DNA of 17,902 nucleotides from Acidaminococcus sp. (GCA_019416065.1 DXYB01000039.1:1-17902); one strand, 5' to 3'. Shown: positions 6,045 through 13,723, numbered from the stretch's first letter. Notes: generated by a model not told the origin, from the letters alone. Numbers and translations are program-made.

Positions 6045-7967
6045 TTAGAACGAATACTCCGCTCCCACCATAAACCGCCGTCCCGGCATGGGATAGCTAT
6101 CCTGCCCATTCACAACGCCGCCTTGTTCCGCATAGGCTGCATTGTTCAGGTTATACACGTTCACAAAGCCGCTCCAGTTTCTGTCAAATTTGTACCGGGT
6201 CATGAGATCCATGGTGAGATAGCGCTTTTCTCCGTAGCTTGCACCAGATAGTCCGCTGGCTGCCCGGGCCCGCAGGTTCACATTCCATTTGGTATCATGA
6301 TACCGTACCCCAAACTGGTAATAATTGGGCGAATAGTTGGTATCACGCACATATCCTGCATCATTTCTGTTATTTTCTACTTTGACATACGTATACGACG
6401 CATCCACATCCCACAACTTGTTCAGGTGATGCACCAAGGACAGAGACATACCCCGTTTTTTCTGTCTATCTATATTTTCTGCGTAGTAGTAAGGATACAC
6501 ATTTCTCCAGTTAATGGCATTATGCAAGTTGCTATAAAAAGCAGTTACGGTAGCCTCAGTCTCAGGCGTGATTTTAAAGTTATATCCCAACGTATAGACG
6601 TTCCCTGTTTCTGGCTTTAAATCATCCTTGCCTAAGTATCCGTAATAGTAGGTATACCCACCCCAATCATACGATCCCACATTATGGTAATACAGGTCAT
6701 CAATGGTGGGGGTACGGAATACCTGGTTCCAGGAGAAGTAAGCATTACTATCCTTGCTGAATTTTTTATTCAGTGCCGCACTGCCCGTGGTCCGATTGCC
6801 GCTGCGGCTGTGCTTATCGTAGCGGATGCCGGCATTGAGTTTCCACGTAGGGGCAAATTCCCACTGGTCCAACAGGAAAATGGCTTTATTGTTATACCCT
6901 TTTCTGCCGCTGTAACTGGTTGCGTTGTCCGCTTTGGCATCCCGGTATTCCAAGCCGGCGGTCAACGTATTGGTATGAGACAAAACAAAGTTCTGCTGTC
7001 CTTCCACGCCCCAATCTGTTTCTTCCATCTGGCCCTGGTTGTAGTAGCTGTAGAAATTCCGATATACCTGTACATAGCCACTATTTTGGCTGTTCCGATT
7101 CCAATCATACCACAGCCCCACATTATTGGTCTTTTTATCAATGTGGGAGGGTGCAAGATAAGTATACTGGTAGGGATTCCAGCCCTTCATATTGGAATAA
7201 TCATAGCTGAGCGTTAATCCATCATCTTTGGTAAAATCTTGGGTAAGTTTTAAGGAGACAGCATCTTGCCGATATCCGGATTCTCCCGGCCACTTTTTTG
7301 TATCTCCGTGGGTATCCTTCAGTTTAAAGTACGAAGCTTTATTGCGGCTGGCCGCTACCTGCATTCCGGTTTTTCCCGTTTTGCCCCCCACCAGAAGGCC
7401 TAAGTCCTGGTTACCCCAGGAACCGTAGCCTATCCGGATTTTTCCAGATGTTTCTTCCGGTGTCTTGGTGATGATGTTGATCACCCCGCCCACGGCATCG
7501 GCACCATAGAGGGTGGAAGCCCCGCCTTTGACCACTTCAATCCGCGCAATGCTGTCCACCGGCGGCAAGGTATTGGCATCAAACGTAGCTTTGGCCATGC
7601 TTCCCATGCTCTGGTTGAAACGGCGTCCATCTACCAGTACAAGGACCCGTTGCTCCCCATTTAAAATAATATGGGATTCATAGCCTCTGACACCATTTTG
7701 CATGACCCGTGCTCCGGGTACATCTTCCAGGGCATCAGTAACAGTGCGGTATCCCCGTTCCTGCAGCTGCTGGCTGGTGATCACCGTTACATCTGCCGGT
7801 GTATCCACTTTCTGATTTTTTAACCGGGTGGCTGTGATTACCACTTCTTCCGCCGTGGGGGTCTGGGGTTCCCCAGGGGTAGAAGCAGCATACACAGCCG
7901 ATGCACTTCCTGCCAAAAGGGCTGTAAGAATACTCACAGCCAGTCTTCTTTCCCAATCTTTCCTCAT
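6045..7967 (-). CDS. TonB-dependent outer-membrane receptor
   Basis: A 640-residue outer-membrane receptor. A signal peptide covers residues 1-27 (cleavage likely after AVYA). A TonB box-like EVVITA (41-46) is followed by the plug domain (about 55-165) with the conserved VEVVKGGASTLYG-like region and GVINIITK. The remainder is a 22-strand barrel rich in aromatic strand ends; it contains the common FRTPTIDDLYY loop and ends in AEYSF with the terminal phenylalanine expected for outer-membrane insertion. Length and loop motifs fit the BtuB/heme/colicin-receptor branch better than the longer siderophore receptors; substrate not established. The ATG at 7967 was preferred to an upstream TTG at 7991 because AGGAAAGGG lies just upstream of it and the signal peptide then starts MRKDWERR. 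It is the first gene of the uptake locus and has its own promoter. Confidence 0.93.
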   Translation of the reverse strand: MRKDWERRLAVSILTALLAGSASAVYAASTPGEPQTPTAEEVVITATRLKNQKVDTPADVTVITSQQLQERGYRTVTDALEDVPGARVMQNGVRGYESHIILNGEQRVLVLVDGRRFNQSMGSMAKATFDANTLPPVDSIARIEVVKGGASTLYGADAVGGVINIITKTPEETSGKIRIGYGSWGNQDLGLLVGGKTGKTGMQVAASRNKASYFKLKDTHGDTKKWPGESGYRQDAVSLKLTQDFTKDDGLTLSYDYSNMKGWNPYQYTYLAPSHIDKKTNNVGLWYDWNRNSQNSGYVQVYRNFYSYYNQGQMEETDWGVEGQQNFVLSHTNTLTAGLEYRDAKADNATSYSGRKGYNNKAIFLLDQWEFAPTWKLNAGIRYDKHSRSGNRTTGSAALNKKFSKDSNAYFSWNQVFRTPTIDDLYYHNVGSYDWGGYTYYYGYLGKDDLKPETGNVYTLGYNFKITPETEATVTAFYSNLHNAINWRNVYPYYYAENIDRQKKRGMSLSLVHHLNKLWDVDASYTYVKVENNRNDAGYVRDTNYSPNYYQFGVRYHDTKWNVNLRARAASGLSGASYGEKRYLTMDLMTRYKFDRNWSGFVNVYNLNNAAYAEQGGVVNGQDSYPMPGRRFMVGAEYSF

Positions 7968-8014
7968 TACAAAACGACCCTTTCCTGTCAAGATTCGTTC
8001 GATCCTCTGCCATT

Positions 8015-8043
8015 AGTTTACCGTGTATTGCCCAAGAAGGCAA
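8015..8043 (-). promoter_or_regulatory. Promoter of the TonB-dependent receptor gene
   Basis: The minus strand has TTGCCT (8038-8043), a 17-bp spacer and TAAACT (8015-8020), about 48 bases before the receptor ATG. An inverted repeat ATTGCC-6-GGCAAT (8027-8044) covers the -35 box and part of the spacer, which would suit a repressor site. Confidence 0.6.
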
Positions 8044-8057
8044 TCGGCAAATGGCAA
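8039..8057. repeat. Three GGCAA repeats at exact 7-bp spacing at the receptor promoter
   Basis: GGCAA occurs at 8039-8043, 8046-8050 and 8053-8057 (TTGCC on the minus strand). The array includes the -35 box and extends upstream of it, a placement typical of an activator or repressor operator. It does not resemble the Fur consensus. Confidence 0.6.
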
Positions 8058-8076
8058 AAGATGCTACGCACACACA

Positions 8077-8104
8077 GAAAAAGGTAGCTTTACATTTTTA
8101 CCTT
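8077..8104 (-). terminator. Possible weak terminator after truA
   Basis: On the minus strand AAGGTA and TACCTT (8099-8104 and 8081-8086) can form a 6-bp stem with a 12-base loop, followed by a short T run. The stem is AT-rich and the loop long, so termination would be leaky; read-through into the receptor gene is possible. Confidence 0.35.
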
Positions 8105-8105
8105 A

Positions 8106-8843
8106 TTAATATTGTACATGTATCAGGTACAATCCCTGAGGTGGAGCCGCCATACCGGCTTGTTTCCGATTTTTGGCGTCCATAACGCGGCGAAAATCTT
8201 CCACACTCCACTTTCCCGTTCCCACTTTCACCAGGCAGCCCACCAGATTCCGCACCATACGGTACAAAAAGCCGTCACCGGTAATGGTGAAAGTATACAA
8301 CGCTCCGTTTTGTTCCCATTTGGCTTCTGTCATAGTCCGCACCGGAGAGGTATCCTGGCTGCCGGCGTTTTTAAAAGAAGAAAAATCATGCTGCCCCAGC
8401 AAAAGAGCGGCCGCCGCATTCATAGAGGCCAGATCTGGTTTCTCCCGGATTTCCCATGTGGTATTCCGGCGAATCGGATCTGGCAAGGGAGAATAATACA
8501 CGATGTACTGATAGGTCTTTGCCACCGCATCAAAGCGGGCATGAAACCCATCCGGCGCATATTCTGCTTCCCGCACTGCAATATCCGGCGGCAAGTGCGG
8601 TTCCAGGGCCCTACGGTAATTTTCCGGGGGAATCCGGGAATCCGTACTAAAACTGATGACCTGCCCCAGAGCGTGAACACCTGCATCGGTACGTCCAGCA
8701 GCCTTAATGAGAATCTGTTCTTGAAGCACGTCCGTCAATGCTTTTTCCAGGATCTGCTGAATCCCTACGCCATTTTTTTGCCGCTGAAAGCCCTGATAGT
8801 GCGTTCCCTCATAGGCCACCACAGCCTTTATCGTATGCCTCAT
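8106..8843 (-). CDS. truA: tRNA pseudouridine synthase A
   Basis: A 245-residue enzyme that converts uridines 38-40 of the tRNA anticodon arm to pseudouridine. The family motif AAGRTDAGVHALGQV is intact, with the catalytic aspartate at residue 53; the N-terminal YEGTHYQGFQRQ and C-terminal FLYRMVRNLVGCLV motifs are also typical, and the length is normal. The ATG at 8843 overlaps the ecfT stop as ATGA, so translation is coupled; the in-frame TTG at 8855 is less likely. truA at the end of an ecfA1-ecfA2-ecfT operon is a common Firmicute arrangement, but here rplM and rpsI, which often come next, are replaced by the outer-membrane uptake locus. Confidence 0.96.
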   Translation of the reverse strand: MRHTIKAVVAYEGTHYQGFQRQKNGVGIQQILEKALTDVLQEQILIKAAGRTDAGVHALGQVISFSTDSRIPPENYRRALEPHLPPDIAVREAEYAPDGFHARFDAVAKTYQYIVYYSPLPDPIRRNTTWEIREKPDLASMNAAAALLLGQHDFSSFKNAGSQDTSPVRTMTEAKWEQNGALYTFTITGDGFLYRMVRNLVGCLVKVGTGKWSVEDFRRVMDAKNRKQAGMAAPPQGLYLIHVQY

Positions 8844-9643
8844 ACTGTGCCCCAACGCAAAAAGACCAGTATTGCAAAAAGTGCCAGCATAATGACAGCT
8901 GCGACGCCATCTGTTTTATGAAAAAGCAATTCATGCATTCTTGTGCGTCCTTCCCCGCCCCGATAGCAGCGCGCTTCCATGGCAAGAGCCAGTTCATCGG
9001 CCCGGCGAAAGGAGGAAATAAACAACGGAATTAAAATCGGCAACATGCTTTTGGCCCGCTTAACAACATTCCCCGTGGAAAAATCAGCTCCCCGGGACTG
9101 CTGGGCTTTCATAATCCGGTCCGTTTCTTCTAAAAGGGTGGGAATAAACCGGAGGGCAATCGTCATCATCATGGCCAGTTCGTGCGCCGGCACCCCGATT
9201 GTTTTAAAGGGACGCAGCAGCGACTCAATACCGTCAGTGAGTACAATAGGGCTAGTGGTAAAGGTCATGAGCGAAGATACCAACAATAACAGAATGAGTC
9301 GCAGGGACATTTTGACCCCCATGATGATACCTTCTTTGGTAATCGAAAAAACTTTCCATTGCCAAAGCACTTCCCCAGGATCCGCAAAAATGTGAATACC
9401 CAGCGTTAGGACAATAATGATCCACAGCGGCTTGATGGAGCGCAGCAAAAGTCCCGGCGGCAGTTTGGCCAAGGCGGCGCCTATGACCAAAAAAGCAATT
9501 AAAATGCCATAGGACAGGGGAGCATCCGCCAAAAACACCATCACCATGTAGCACAATACCGATAAAATTTTTGTCCGGGGATCCAGGCGATGGATACAAG
9601 AAATGCCAGGGTAATACTGTCCCAAGGTAATATCACTTAGCAT
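8840..9643 (-). CDS. ecfT: Energy-coupling factor transporter transmembrane protein EcfT
   Basis: A 267-residue membrane scaffold of group II ECF transporters, which links two ATPases to interchangeable S components for vitamins or metals. N-terminal membrane segments are followed by the cytoplasmic coupling helices, recognisable by QQSRGADF (181-188) and LALAMEARCY (218-227); the second motif has Cys where many homologues have Gly, a variant I believe is common in Firmicutes. A final membrane segment covers about 246-263. It overlaps ecfA2 by 11 bp and truA by 4 bp, consistent with one polycistronic message. No S component is adjacent, as is usual for this shared module. Confidence 0.95.
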   Translation of the reverse strand: MLSDITLGQYYPGISCIHRLDPRTKILSVLCYMVMVFLADAPLSYGILIAFLVIGAALAKLPPGLLLRSIKPLWIIIVLTLGIHIFADPGEVLWQWKVFSITKEGIIMGVKMSLRLILLLLVSSLMTFTTSPIVLTDGIESLLRPFKTIGVPAHELAMMMTIALRFIPTLLEETDRIMKAQQSRGADFSTGNVVKRAKSMLPILIPLFISSFRRADELALAMEARCYRGGEGRTRMHELLFHKTDGVAAVIMLALFAILVFLRWGTV

Positions 9644-10499
9644 GGTTCCACCCCTTTGCGCTCTCTATGGCCTGAATCAGTTCTGTTTTTGTCAGGGGCG
9701 TTCCCTGAAGAGGAAGGCCTTGTTGCCGCAGCGCATCGGCCAGTTTCAGACTCTCCGGCACATCCACGGAAAGCTGCTGAAGCGTTTCCCGCTGCGTAGT
9801 AAAAATTTCCCGGGCCGGCCCGTCAAGCTGCAGCTTTCCTTCCTGCATCACCAGAAGGCGGGTCGCATAGCGGGCCGCTTCTTCCATACTATGGGTAATC
9901 AGAAGAATGCCCATTTTCCGTTCCTTGAACAGTCTTTGTATCTGGGCAAAAATATTGTCCCGGCTAACAGGGTCTAGCCCTGCACTGGGTTCATCCAAAA
10001 TCAGGTAATCCGGTTCCATAGCAATGACCCCGGCAATGGCCACCCGGCGCATTTGACCGCCGGACAATTGAAACGGGGAACGCTGGGCAAACGACGCAAA
10101 ATCCAGGTCTACAAACGCCATAGCGCTGCGTACCGCTTCGGCTACCTCTGTTTCTGTTTTTCCTTGATTGCGGGGGCCAAAGGCAATATCTTCATAAATT
10201 GTTTCCGCAAACAATTGGTGTTCCGGATACTGAAAGACCATCCCCACCCGGTCCCGGGCTTTTTTTGTCTCTGGCGTGCGGTTTGCCAGGTCCACCCCAT
10301 CCACGAGTACGGAACCGCTCATAGGATGGAGCAAGCCGTTCAAATGTTCCGCCAGCGTGGATTTGCCGCTGCCGGTGTGCCCGATCAGCGCCGCAACTTC
10401 CCCCTTTTCCAGCGAAAAGCTCACGTCATCCAGGGCTTTTACGGAAAGGCTCGTATGGGCATTATAGTTATAGGAAATATGGTCTACTTGGATGGACAT
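9633..10499 (-). CDS. ecfA2: Energy-coupling factor transporter ATPase EcfA2
   Basis: A 288-residue ABC ATPase. Walker A is GHTGSGKST (40-48), the Q-loop is FQYPEHQLF (Q90), the signature is LSGGQ (145-149), Walker B ends in LILDEP with the catalytic glutamate at 170, and the switch histidine is in THS (203). The QYPEHQLF form of the Q-loop is typical of EcfA2 as opposed to EcfA1. The C-terminal extension after residue 230 fits the EcfA dimerisation region. It overlaps ecfA1 by 16 bp upstream and ecfT by 11 bp downstream, so translation is coupled. Confidence 0.95.
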   Translation of the reverse strand: MSIQVDHISYNYNAHTSLSVKALDDVSFSLEKGEVAALIGHTGSGKSTLAEHLNGLLHPMSGSVLVDGVDLANRTPETKKARDRVGMVFQYPEHQLFAETIYEDIAFGPRNQGKTETEVAEAVRSAMAFVDLDFASFAQRSPFQLSGGQMRRVAIAGVIAMEPDYLILDEPSAGLDPVSRDNIFAQIQRLFKERKMGILLITHSMEEAARYATRLLVMQEGKLQLDGPAREIFTTQRETLQQLSVDVPESLKLADALRQQGLPLQGTPLTKTELIQAIESAKGWNHAK

Positions 10500-11320
10500 A
10501 ATGCCTCACACAGCTCCTTATGGGTTAAAATGGGTGGCAACGTATGGCCTTTTTTTTGCAACGCGTCCGCCACTTCTGCGGCCAAGGGGCATTCCAAGCC
10601 TAAGCGGCGCACCTTGTCTACCTGGGTAAAGATATCCTTGGGCGTGCCTTCCATGGCGATTGTACCCTGATCCATCGCAATCACCCGGTCCGCCAGCATG
10701 GCTTCTTCCATTTTATGGGTAATGTACACGATGGTAATATGTTTTTCTTTATTTAATTGCAACACCGTGCTAACGATTTCCTTGCGTCCCTGAGGATCCA
10801 GCATGGCCGTGGGCTCGTCAAATACAATGCACTTTGGCTCCAGGGCAATCACCCCGGCAATAGCAACCCGCTGCTTTTGCCCGCCGGATAAACGATGGGG
10901 TGCGTGTTTGGCATAATCCAACATGCCCACCGTTTCCAAGGCTTTTTTTACCCGGGGATAAATCTCCGGTCCCGGTACCCCGATATTTTCCAGCCCAAAA
11001 GCCACATCTTCTTCCACAATGGCTGCTACAATTTGATTGTCCGGGTTCTGAAACACCATACCCACACTCTGGCGCACGGGCCAGAGATTCTCTTCATCCG
11101 CCGTGTCCAGTCCATCCACAAGACAATGCCCGCTGCTAGGGGCCAGTAGCCCGTTAAAATGCCGTGCCAGCGTGGATTTACCACTGCCGTTGGTCCCGAT
11201 AATGGCAACAAATTCCCCGGGAGCAATGGACAGCGAAATGCCCTTAAGGGCTGCTACTTCCTGATTCTCCCCATCCACATAGACGTGGGTCAGGTTCTTT
11301 GTTTCTATAATTGGTTCCAT
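10484..11320 (-). CDS. ecfA1: Energy-coupling factor transporter ATPase EcfA1
   Basis: A 278-residue ABC ATPase that pairs with EcfA2 to power the ECF module. Walker A is GTNGSGKST (42-50), the Q-loop is FQNPDNQIV (Q91, the form typical of EcfA1), the signature is LSGGQ (144-148), Walker B is IVFDEP (165-170), and the switch histidine is H202. The ATG at 11320 was chosen because GGAGG ends five bases upstream; the in-frame ATG at 11332 would place that ribosome site inside the coding region. It is the first gene of the operon, with a near-consensus promoter. The ribosomal gene rplQ, commonly found just upstream in Firmicutes, is absent here. Confidence 0.95.
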   Translation of the reverse strand: MEPIIETKNLTHVYVDGENQEVAALKGISLSIAPGEFVAIIGTNGSGKSTLARHFNGLLAPSSGHCLVDGLDTADEENLWPVRQSVGMVFQNPDNQIVAAIVEEDVAFGLENIGVPGPEIYPRVKKALETVGMLDYAKHAPHRLSGGQKQRVAIAGVIALEPKCIVFDEPTAMLDPQGRKEIVSTVLQLNKEKHITIVYITHKMEEAMLADRVIAMDQGTIAMEGTPKDIFTQVDKVRRLGLECPLAAEVADALQKKGHTLPPILTHKELCEALCPSK

Positions 11321-11325
11321 AACAT

Positions 11326-11330
11326 CCTCC
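11326..11330 (-). promoter_or_regulatory. ecfA1: Ribosome binding site deciding the ecfA1 start
   Basis: A perfect GGAGG on the minus strand, five bases before the ATG at 11320. It follows the -10 box by only about ten bases, so the leader is very short. Confidence 0.8.
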
Positions 11331-11340
11331 ATGAAACTAA

Positions 11341-11370
11341 ATTATAGCTTTCCCCGCCTACTTCCGTCAA
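11341..11370 (-). promoter_or_regulatory. Strong promoter of the ecfA1-ecfA2-ecfT-truA operon
   Basis: The minus strand has TTGACG (11365-11370), an 18-bp spacer and a perfect TATAAT (11341-11346). The predicted transcript start is about 15 bases from the ecfA1 ATG, which leaves no room for a riboswitch in the leader. Confidence 0.85.
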
Positions 11371-11443
11371 ATAAAAATAGCTTTAGGTTAACGGTCATAG
11401 TCACAAAGAAGAATAGGTTCTCCAGCATAGTTTATTGCATACG

Positions 11444-11473
11444 AAAAAGCGGAAGCAGTGCCACTTCCGCTTT
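11444..11473 (-). terminator. Rho-independent terminator of the autotransporter gene
   Basis: On the minus strand a perfect 10-bp stem (AAAGCGGAAG at 11464-11473 / CTTCCGCTTT at 11446-11455) with an 8-base loop is followed by TTC, giving a run of five T residues. It lies 12 bases beyond the stop codon. Confidence 0.9.
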
Positions 11474-11484
11474 CTACAATTTTG

Positions 11485-13521
11485 TTATTTTTGCAGGGCC
11501 GAAAGCCGCTGCAAGATATTTTCGATCTGCGCTTGCTGCTTGGCAATGGTCTGATCTTGTGCGGCAATTTTTTCGTTTTGCGTCGCCACTTGTGTCTCCA
11601 GACTGTTTATCTTCGTCTTCTGGTCGGCAATCACCGTGGTAAGAGCCGCTTTAGAGTAGCCAGCATAGGGGCTGCCTTTTCCCAATTTAAAGGTAACACC
11701 GACATTAATCAGATTTTCTCCTCCACCCACACTGCCGCCAACGGATACCATGGTTCTGGCATCGGGACGATAAAAGGCACCGATAGCCATGGCGTTGGCG
11801 CTGCGATAGTGGCCGTACCCGGCAGCAAAGTCCCACTTATTATGGGGATCAAAGTCCTGGGGATGGAGCGCTGCCAAAGCTGCCGCCCCGGCCCCCACCC
11901 GGTCAATGCGAGCATCCATCCGGTTCACATGCTGACTGAGGGTATTTACATTGTCATTAACCGCAATAATGTCATCGGCATTTTGTTTGACCTGTGTATC
12001 CAGGGCAGTAATATTTTCGCCTGCGCTGCGAGTGGCTTTGGTATAATTTCCATCTCTCGTGGGATGGGTCTCCGTGTAGACCGTTTTCAATTGGGCCACA
12101 TTCACTGCATCTGTATCTTCGCTGCCTGCAGCTACCCCAATAATCTGCCGGGTAATGGTTTTCCCCTCTGCGTTCTGCCCGCCGCCAACTGCAATCGCAT
12201 TGGCAGTAGCGACCCAGGCCTCACTGGTATTTGTGCTGGCCTGATTGGAACTGCTATCGTAACCAGCCTTGCCGCCTTCCCGGTCTGCCACGGCACCGCT
12301 GCCCAGCGCCACACTGTCCGCCAGCTTTGCCACCGCATTTTTCCCCATGGCTACCGCATTGGTTCCTGTTTCTTCAACAATTCCGCCGCTTGCCGCCAGC
12401 GAATTCATCGCCGTAGCTTGGCTTTCCCAGCCCATAGCCGTCGCATAGTGGGCTGTTGCCTTCGTGTCCAGTCCCATAGCCGTCGCGTACGCACCAGAAG
12501 CAATGGTGCTGGCGCCCATGGCTGTGGAGGACTCGCCAAGTGCTTCTGTAGTGCGTCCCAGAGCGGTGGCATAGTTACCGGAAGAGATAGTACCAGCTCC
12601 TAATGCCGTGGAAAAATTGCCAGTTGCTTTAGTTATATAGCCAAGGGCCGTAGACACCGTTCCAGAAGCCACTGTCGTGTATCCAAGAGAAACAGAAGAG
12701 TGACCACTGGCCTTACTGCCATTACCCAATGCAACAGAGCCCACCCCGGAAGCGATAGTATTGTATCCCAGGGCCGTAGACGTAGAACCTATAGCTTGTG
12801 CGCCATACCCAATGGCTGTAGCGCCCTGGGTGGAAGCGACCGTCTTTTCACCCATAGCCGTAGACCCTTCTCCAGATGCCGCAGTGGATACCCCCATTGC
12901 GGTAGACCCATACCCGCTGGCTTTGCTGGAAACCCCGGCTGCTACGGAAGCAAACCCTGAAGCTTCCGTCATGTATCCTTTTGCCGTGGAACTTACTCCG
13001 GACGCAACGGTACTAAGACCCATAGCGATAGCGTAATTGCCGCTAGCTGTGGTATAGGCCCCCATAGCAACTGCCTGAATCCCCGTCGCATGGGTCGTAT
13101 TTCCAATGGAAATGGCACCGTCTTTGGTTGCCTGGGCGCTGCTGCCCATGGCAAAGGAATTTACCCCCGAGGCCAGCGTATTATCCCCCATGGCAAAAGA
13201 ATTGGATCCTTCTGCCTTGGTATTATGTCCTAAGGCCACGGACTGCAACCCACTGGCTACGGTACTATTGCCTGCTGCAAAGGAGTAGTCTCCGGAAGCA
13301 GTGGTTCCATCCCCCATGGCGATCGCATAGCTTCCTGTCGCTGTATTAGGGTGTTGCGAATCAATGGCCCTATTAATCACTAGCGAACCAAATTCCGAAC
13401 TAGCGGGTTCCGTAGCCACTGTAACGGCTTCTACATGTCCCCCCCATATAGACACCGCCCCTAAAGACGCCAAAACACAACTCCCGATTTGTTTCCGCAG
13501 CATTTGCATTCTTTGATTCAC
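11485..13521 (-). CDS. Trimeric autotransporter adhesin (YadA-like) with coiled-coil tail
   Basis: A 678-residue surface protein of the type Vc secretion family, which trimerises and anchors in the outer membrane. Domains in order: signal peptide (1-32, ending HVEA); short lead-in; beta-roll head of 22 uninterrupted 14-residue repeats (64-371) with the AMGxxTxASG pattern, then three looser repeats to about 415; neck motif with VAAGSEDTDAVNVAQLK (463-479); coiled-coil stalk (about 500-545); YadA anchor of four beta strands (about 546-614, ending NVGVTFKLG). Unusually, a further 64 residues (615-678) follow the anchor and form seven regular heptads with Ile/Val/Leu at every a position and mostly Gln at d. 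Since the anchor's C-terminus faces the periplasm, this tail should be periplasmic. The start is a GTG supported by AAGGAG eight bases upstream. Adhesion is a family-level inference; the ligand is unknown. Confidence 0.93.
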   Translation of the reverse strand: MNQRMQMLRKQIGSCVLASLGAVSIWGGHVEAVTVATEPASSEFGSLVINRAIDSQHPNTATGSYAIAMGDGTTASGDYSFAAGNSTVASGLQSVALGHNTKAEGSNSFAMGDNTLASGVNSFAMGSSAQATKDGAISIGNTTHATGIQAVAMGAYTTASGNYAIAMGLSTVASGVSSTAKGYMTEASGFASVAAGVSSKASGYGSTAMGVSTAASGEGSTAMGEKTVASTQGATAIGYGAQAIGSTSTALGYNTIASGVGSVALGNGSKASGHSSVSLGYTTVASGTVSTALGYITKATGNFSTALGAGTISSGNYATALGRTTEALGESSTAMGASTIASGAYATAMGLDTKATAHYATAMGWESQATAMNSLAASGGIVEETGTNAVAMGKNAVAKLADSVALGSGAVADREGGKAGYDSSSNQASTNTSEAWVATANAIAVGGGQNAEGKTITRQIIGVAAGSEDTDAVNVAQLKTVYTETHPTRDGNYTKATRSAGENITALDTQVKQNADDIIAVNDNVNTLSQHVNRMDARIDRVGAGAAALAALHPQDFDPHNKWDFAAGYGHYRSANAMAIGAFYRPDARTMVSVGGSVGGGENLINVGVTFKLGKGSPYAGYSKAALTTVIADQKTKINSLETQVATQNEKIAAQDQTIAKQQAQIENILQRLSALQK
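12409..13332 (-). repeat. 42-bp in-frame repeat array encoding the adhesin head
   Basis: Twenty-two consecutive 42-bp units, each encoding one 14-residue beta-roll turn with small hydrophobic pairs, Met/Leu-Gly and Ala-Ser-Gly at fixed positions. The protein period never slips over 924 bases. The DNA units have diverged, so this is not a fresh slippage array, but recombination between units could still change copy number. Confidence 0.92.
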
Positions 13522-13529
13522 AATTCACT

Positions 13530-13535
13530 CTCCTT
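13530..13535 (-). promoter_or_regulatory. Ribosome binding site for the GTG start of the adhesin gene
   Basis: AAGGAG on the minus strand, eight bases before the GTG at 13521. The next ATG in frame (13509) would be 20 bases away, so the GTG is the better start. Confidence 0.75.
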
Positions 13536-13566
13536 AGTATGTTACTTTTAGGTTTGGAGTTCCTAT

Positions 13567-13595
13567 TTTAACTGATCCGGACAGAGATTGCATCA
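13567..13595 (-). promoter_or_regulatory. Candidate promoter of the adhesin gene
   Basis: The minus strand has ATGCAA, a 17-bp spacer and TAAAAT roughly 45-75 bases before the GTG start. The -10 box is good and the -35 box poor (three of six), suggesting a weak or activator-dependent promoter. The coordinates are accurate to a few bases. The rest of the 245-bp divergent region (13522-13766) is AT-rich and holds an imperfect 16-bp palindrome at 13640-13655 (TTAACCATATTGATAA) plus the regulator promoter. Confidence 0.35.
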
Positions 13596-13695
13596 TTTTC
13601 TAGTTGTTTAGGGGAGTTTTGGTTTTATCGCTGTGTATATTAACCATATTGATAACAGTACTCGCATTATAAAAAATTTACTATTTTGAAACGCC

Positions 13696-13723
13696 TTGCG
13701 TATTTCTGGGAAAATTGTATAAT
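13696..13723 (+). promoter_or_regulatory. Promoter of the XRE regulator gene
   Basis: TTGCGT (13696-13701), a 16-bp spacer and a perfect TATAAT (13718-13723), 44 bases before the ATG at 13767. It is divergent from the adhesin gene. Confidence 0.65.

Noticed and set aside
5376..6251. 291-codon plus-strand open frame opposite the binding-protein and receptor genes
   Set aside because: It spans two recognised genes on the other strand and the terminator between them, and its translation shows no domain pattern.
8015..8057. Fur box at the receptor promoter
   Set aside because: The sequence has GGCAA repeats and no GATAAT-type hexamers in the Fur arrangement.
7968..8105. Cobalamin riboswitch upstream of the receptor gene
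   Set aside because: The predicted leader is only about 40 bases and no B12-box-like GCCACTG or large fold is visible.
11458..12603. Long open frame on the plus strand (381 codons) opposite the adhesin gene
   Set aside because: It is the antisense of the repeat-rich head and anchor coding region, lacks a ribosome site, and its composition follows from the 42-bp repeats.
12409..13332. Regular 42-bp repeats as a possible CRISPR array
   Set aside because: The units are in frame, diverged and contiguous with no distinct spacers; they encode the adhesin head.
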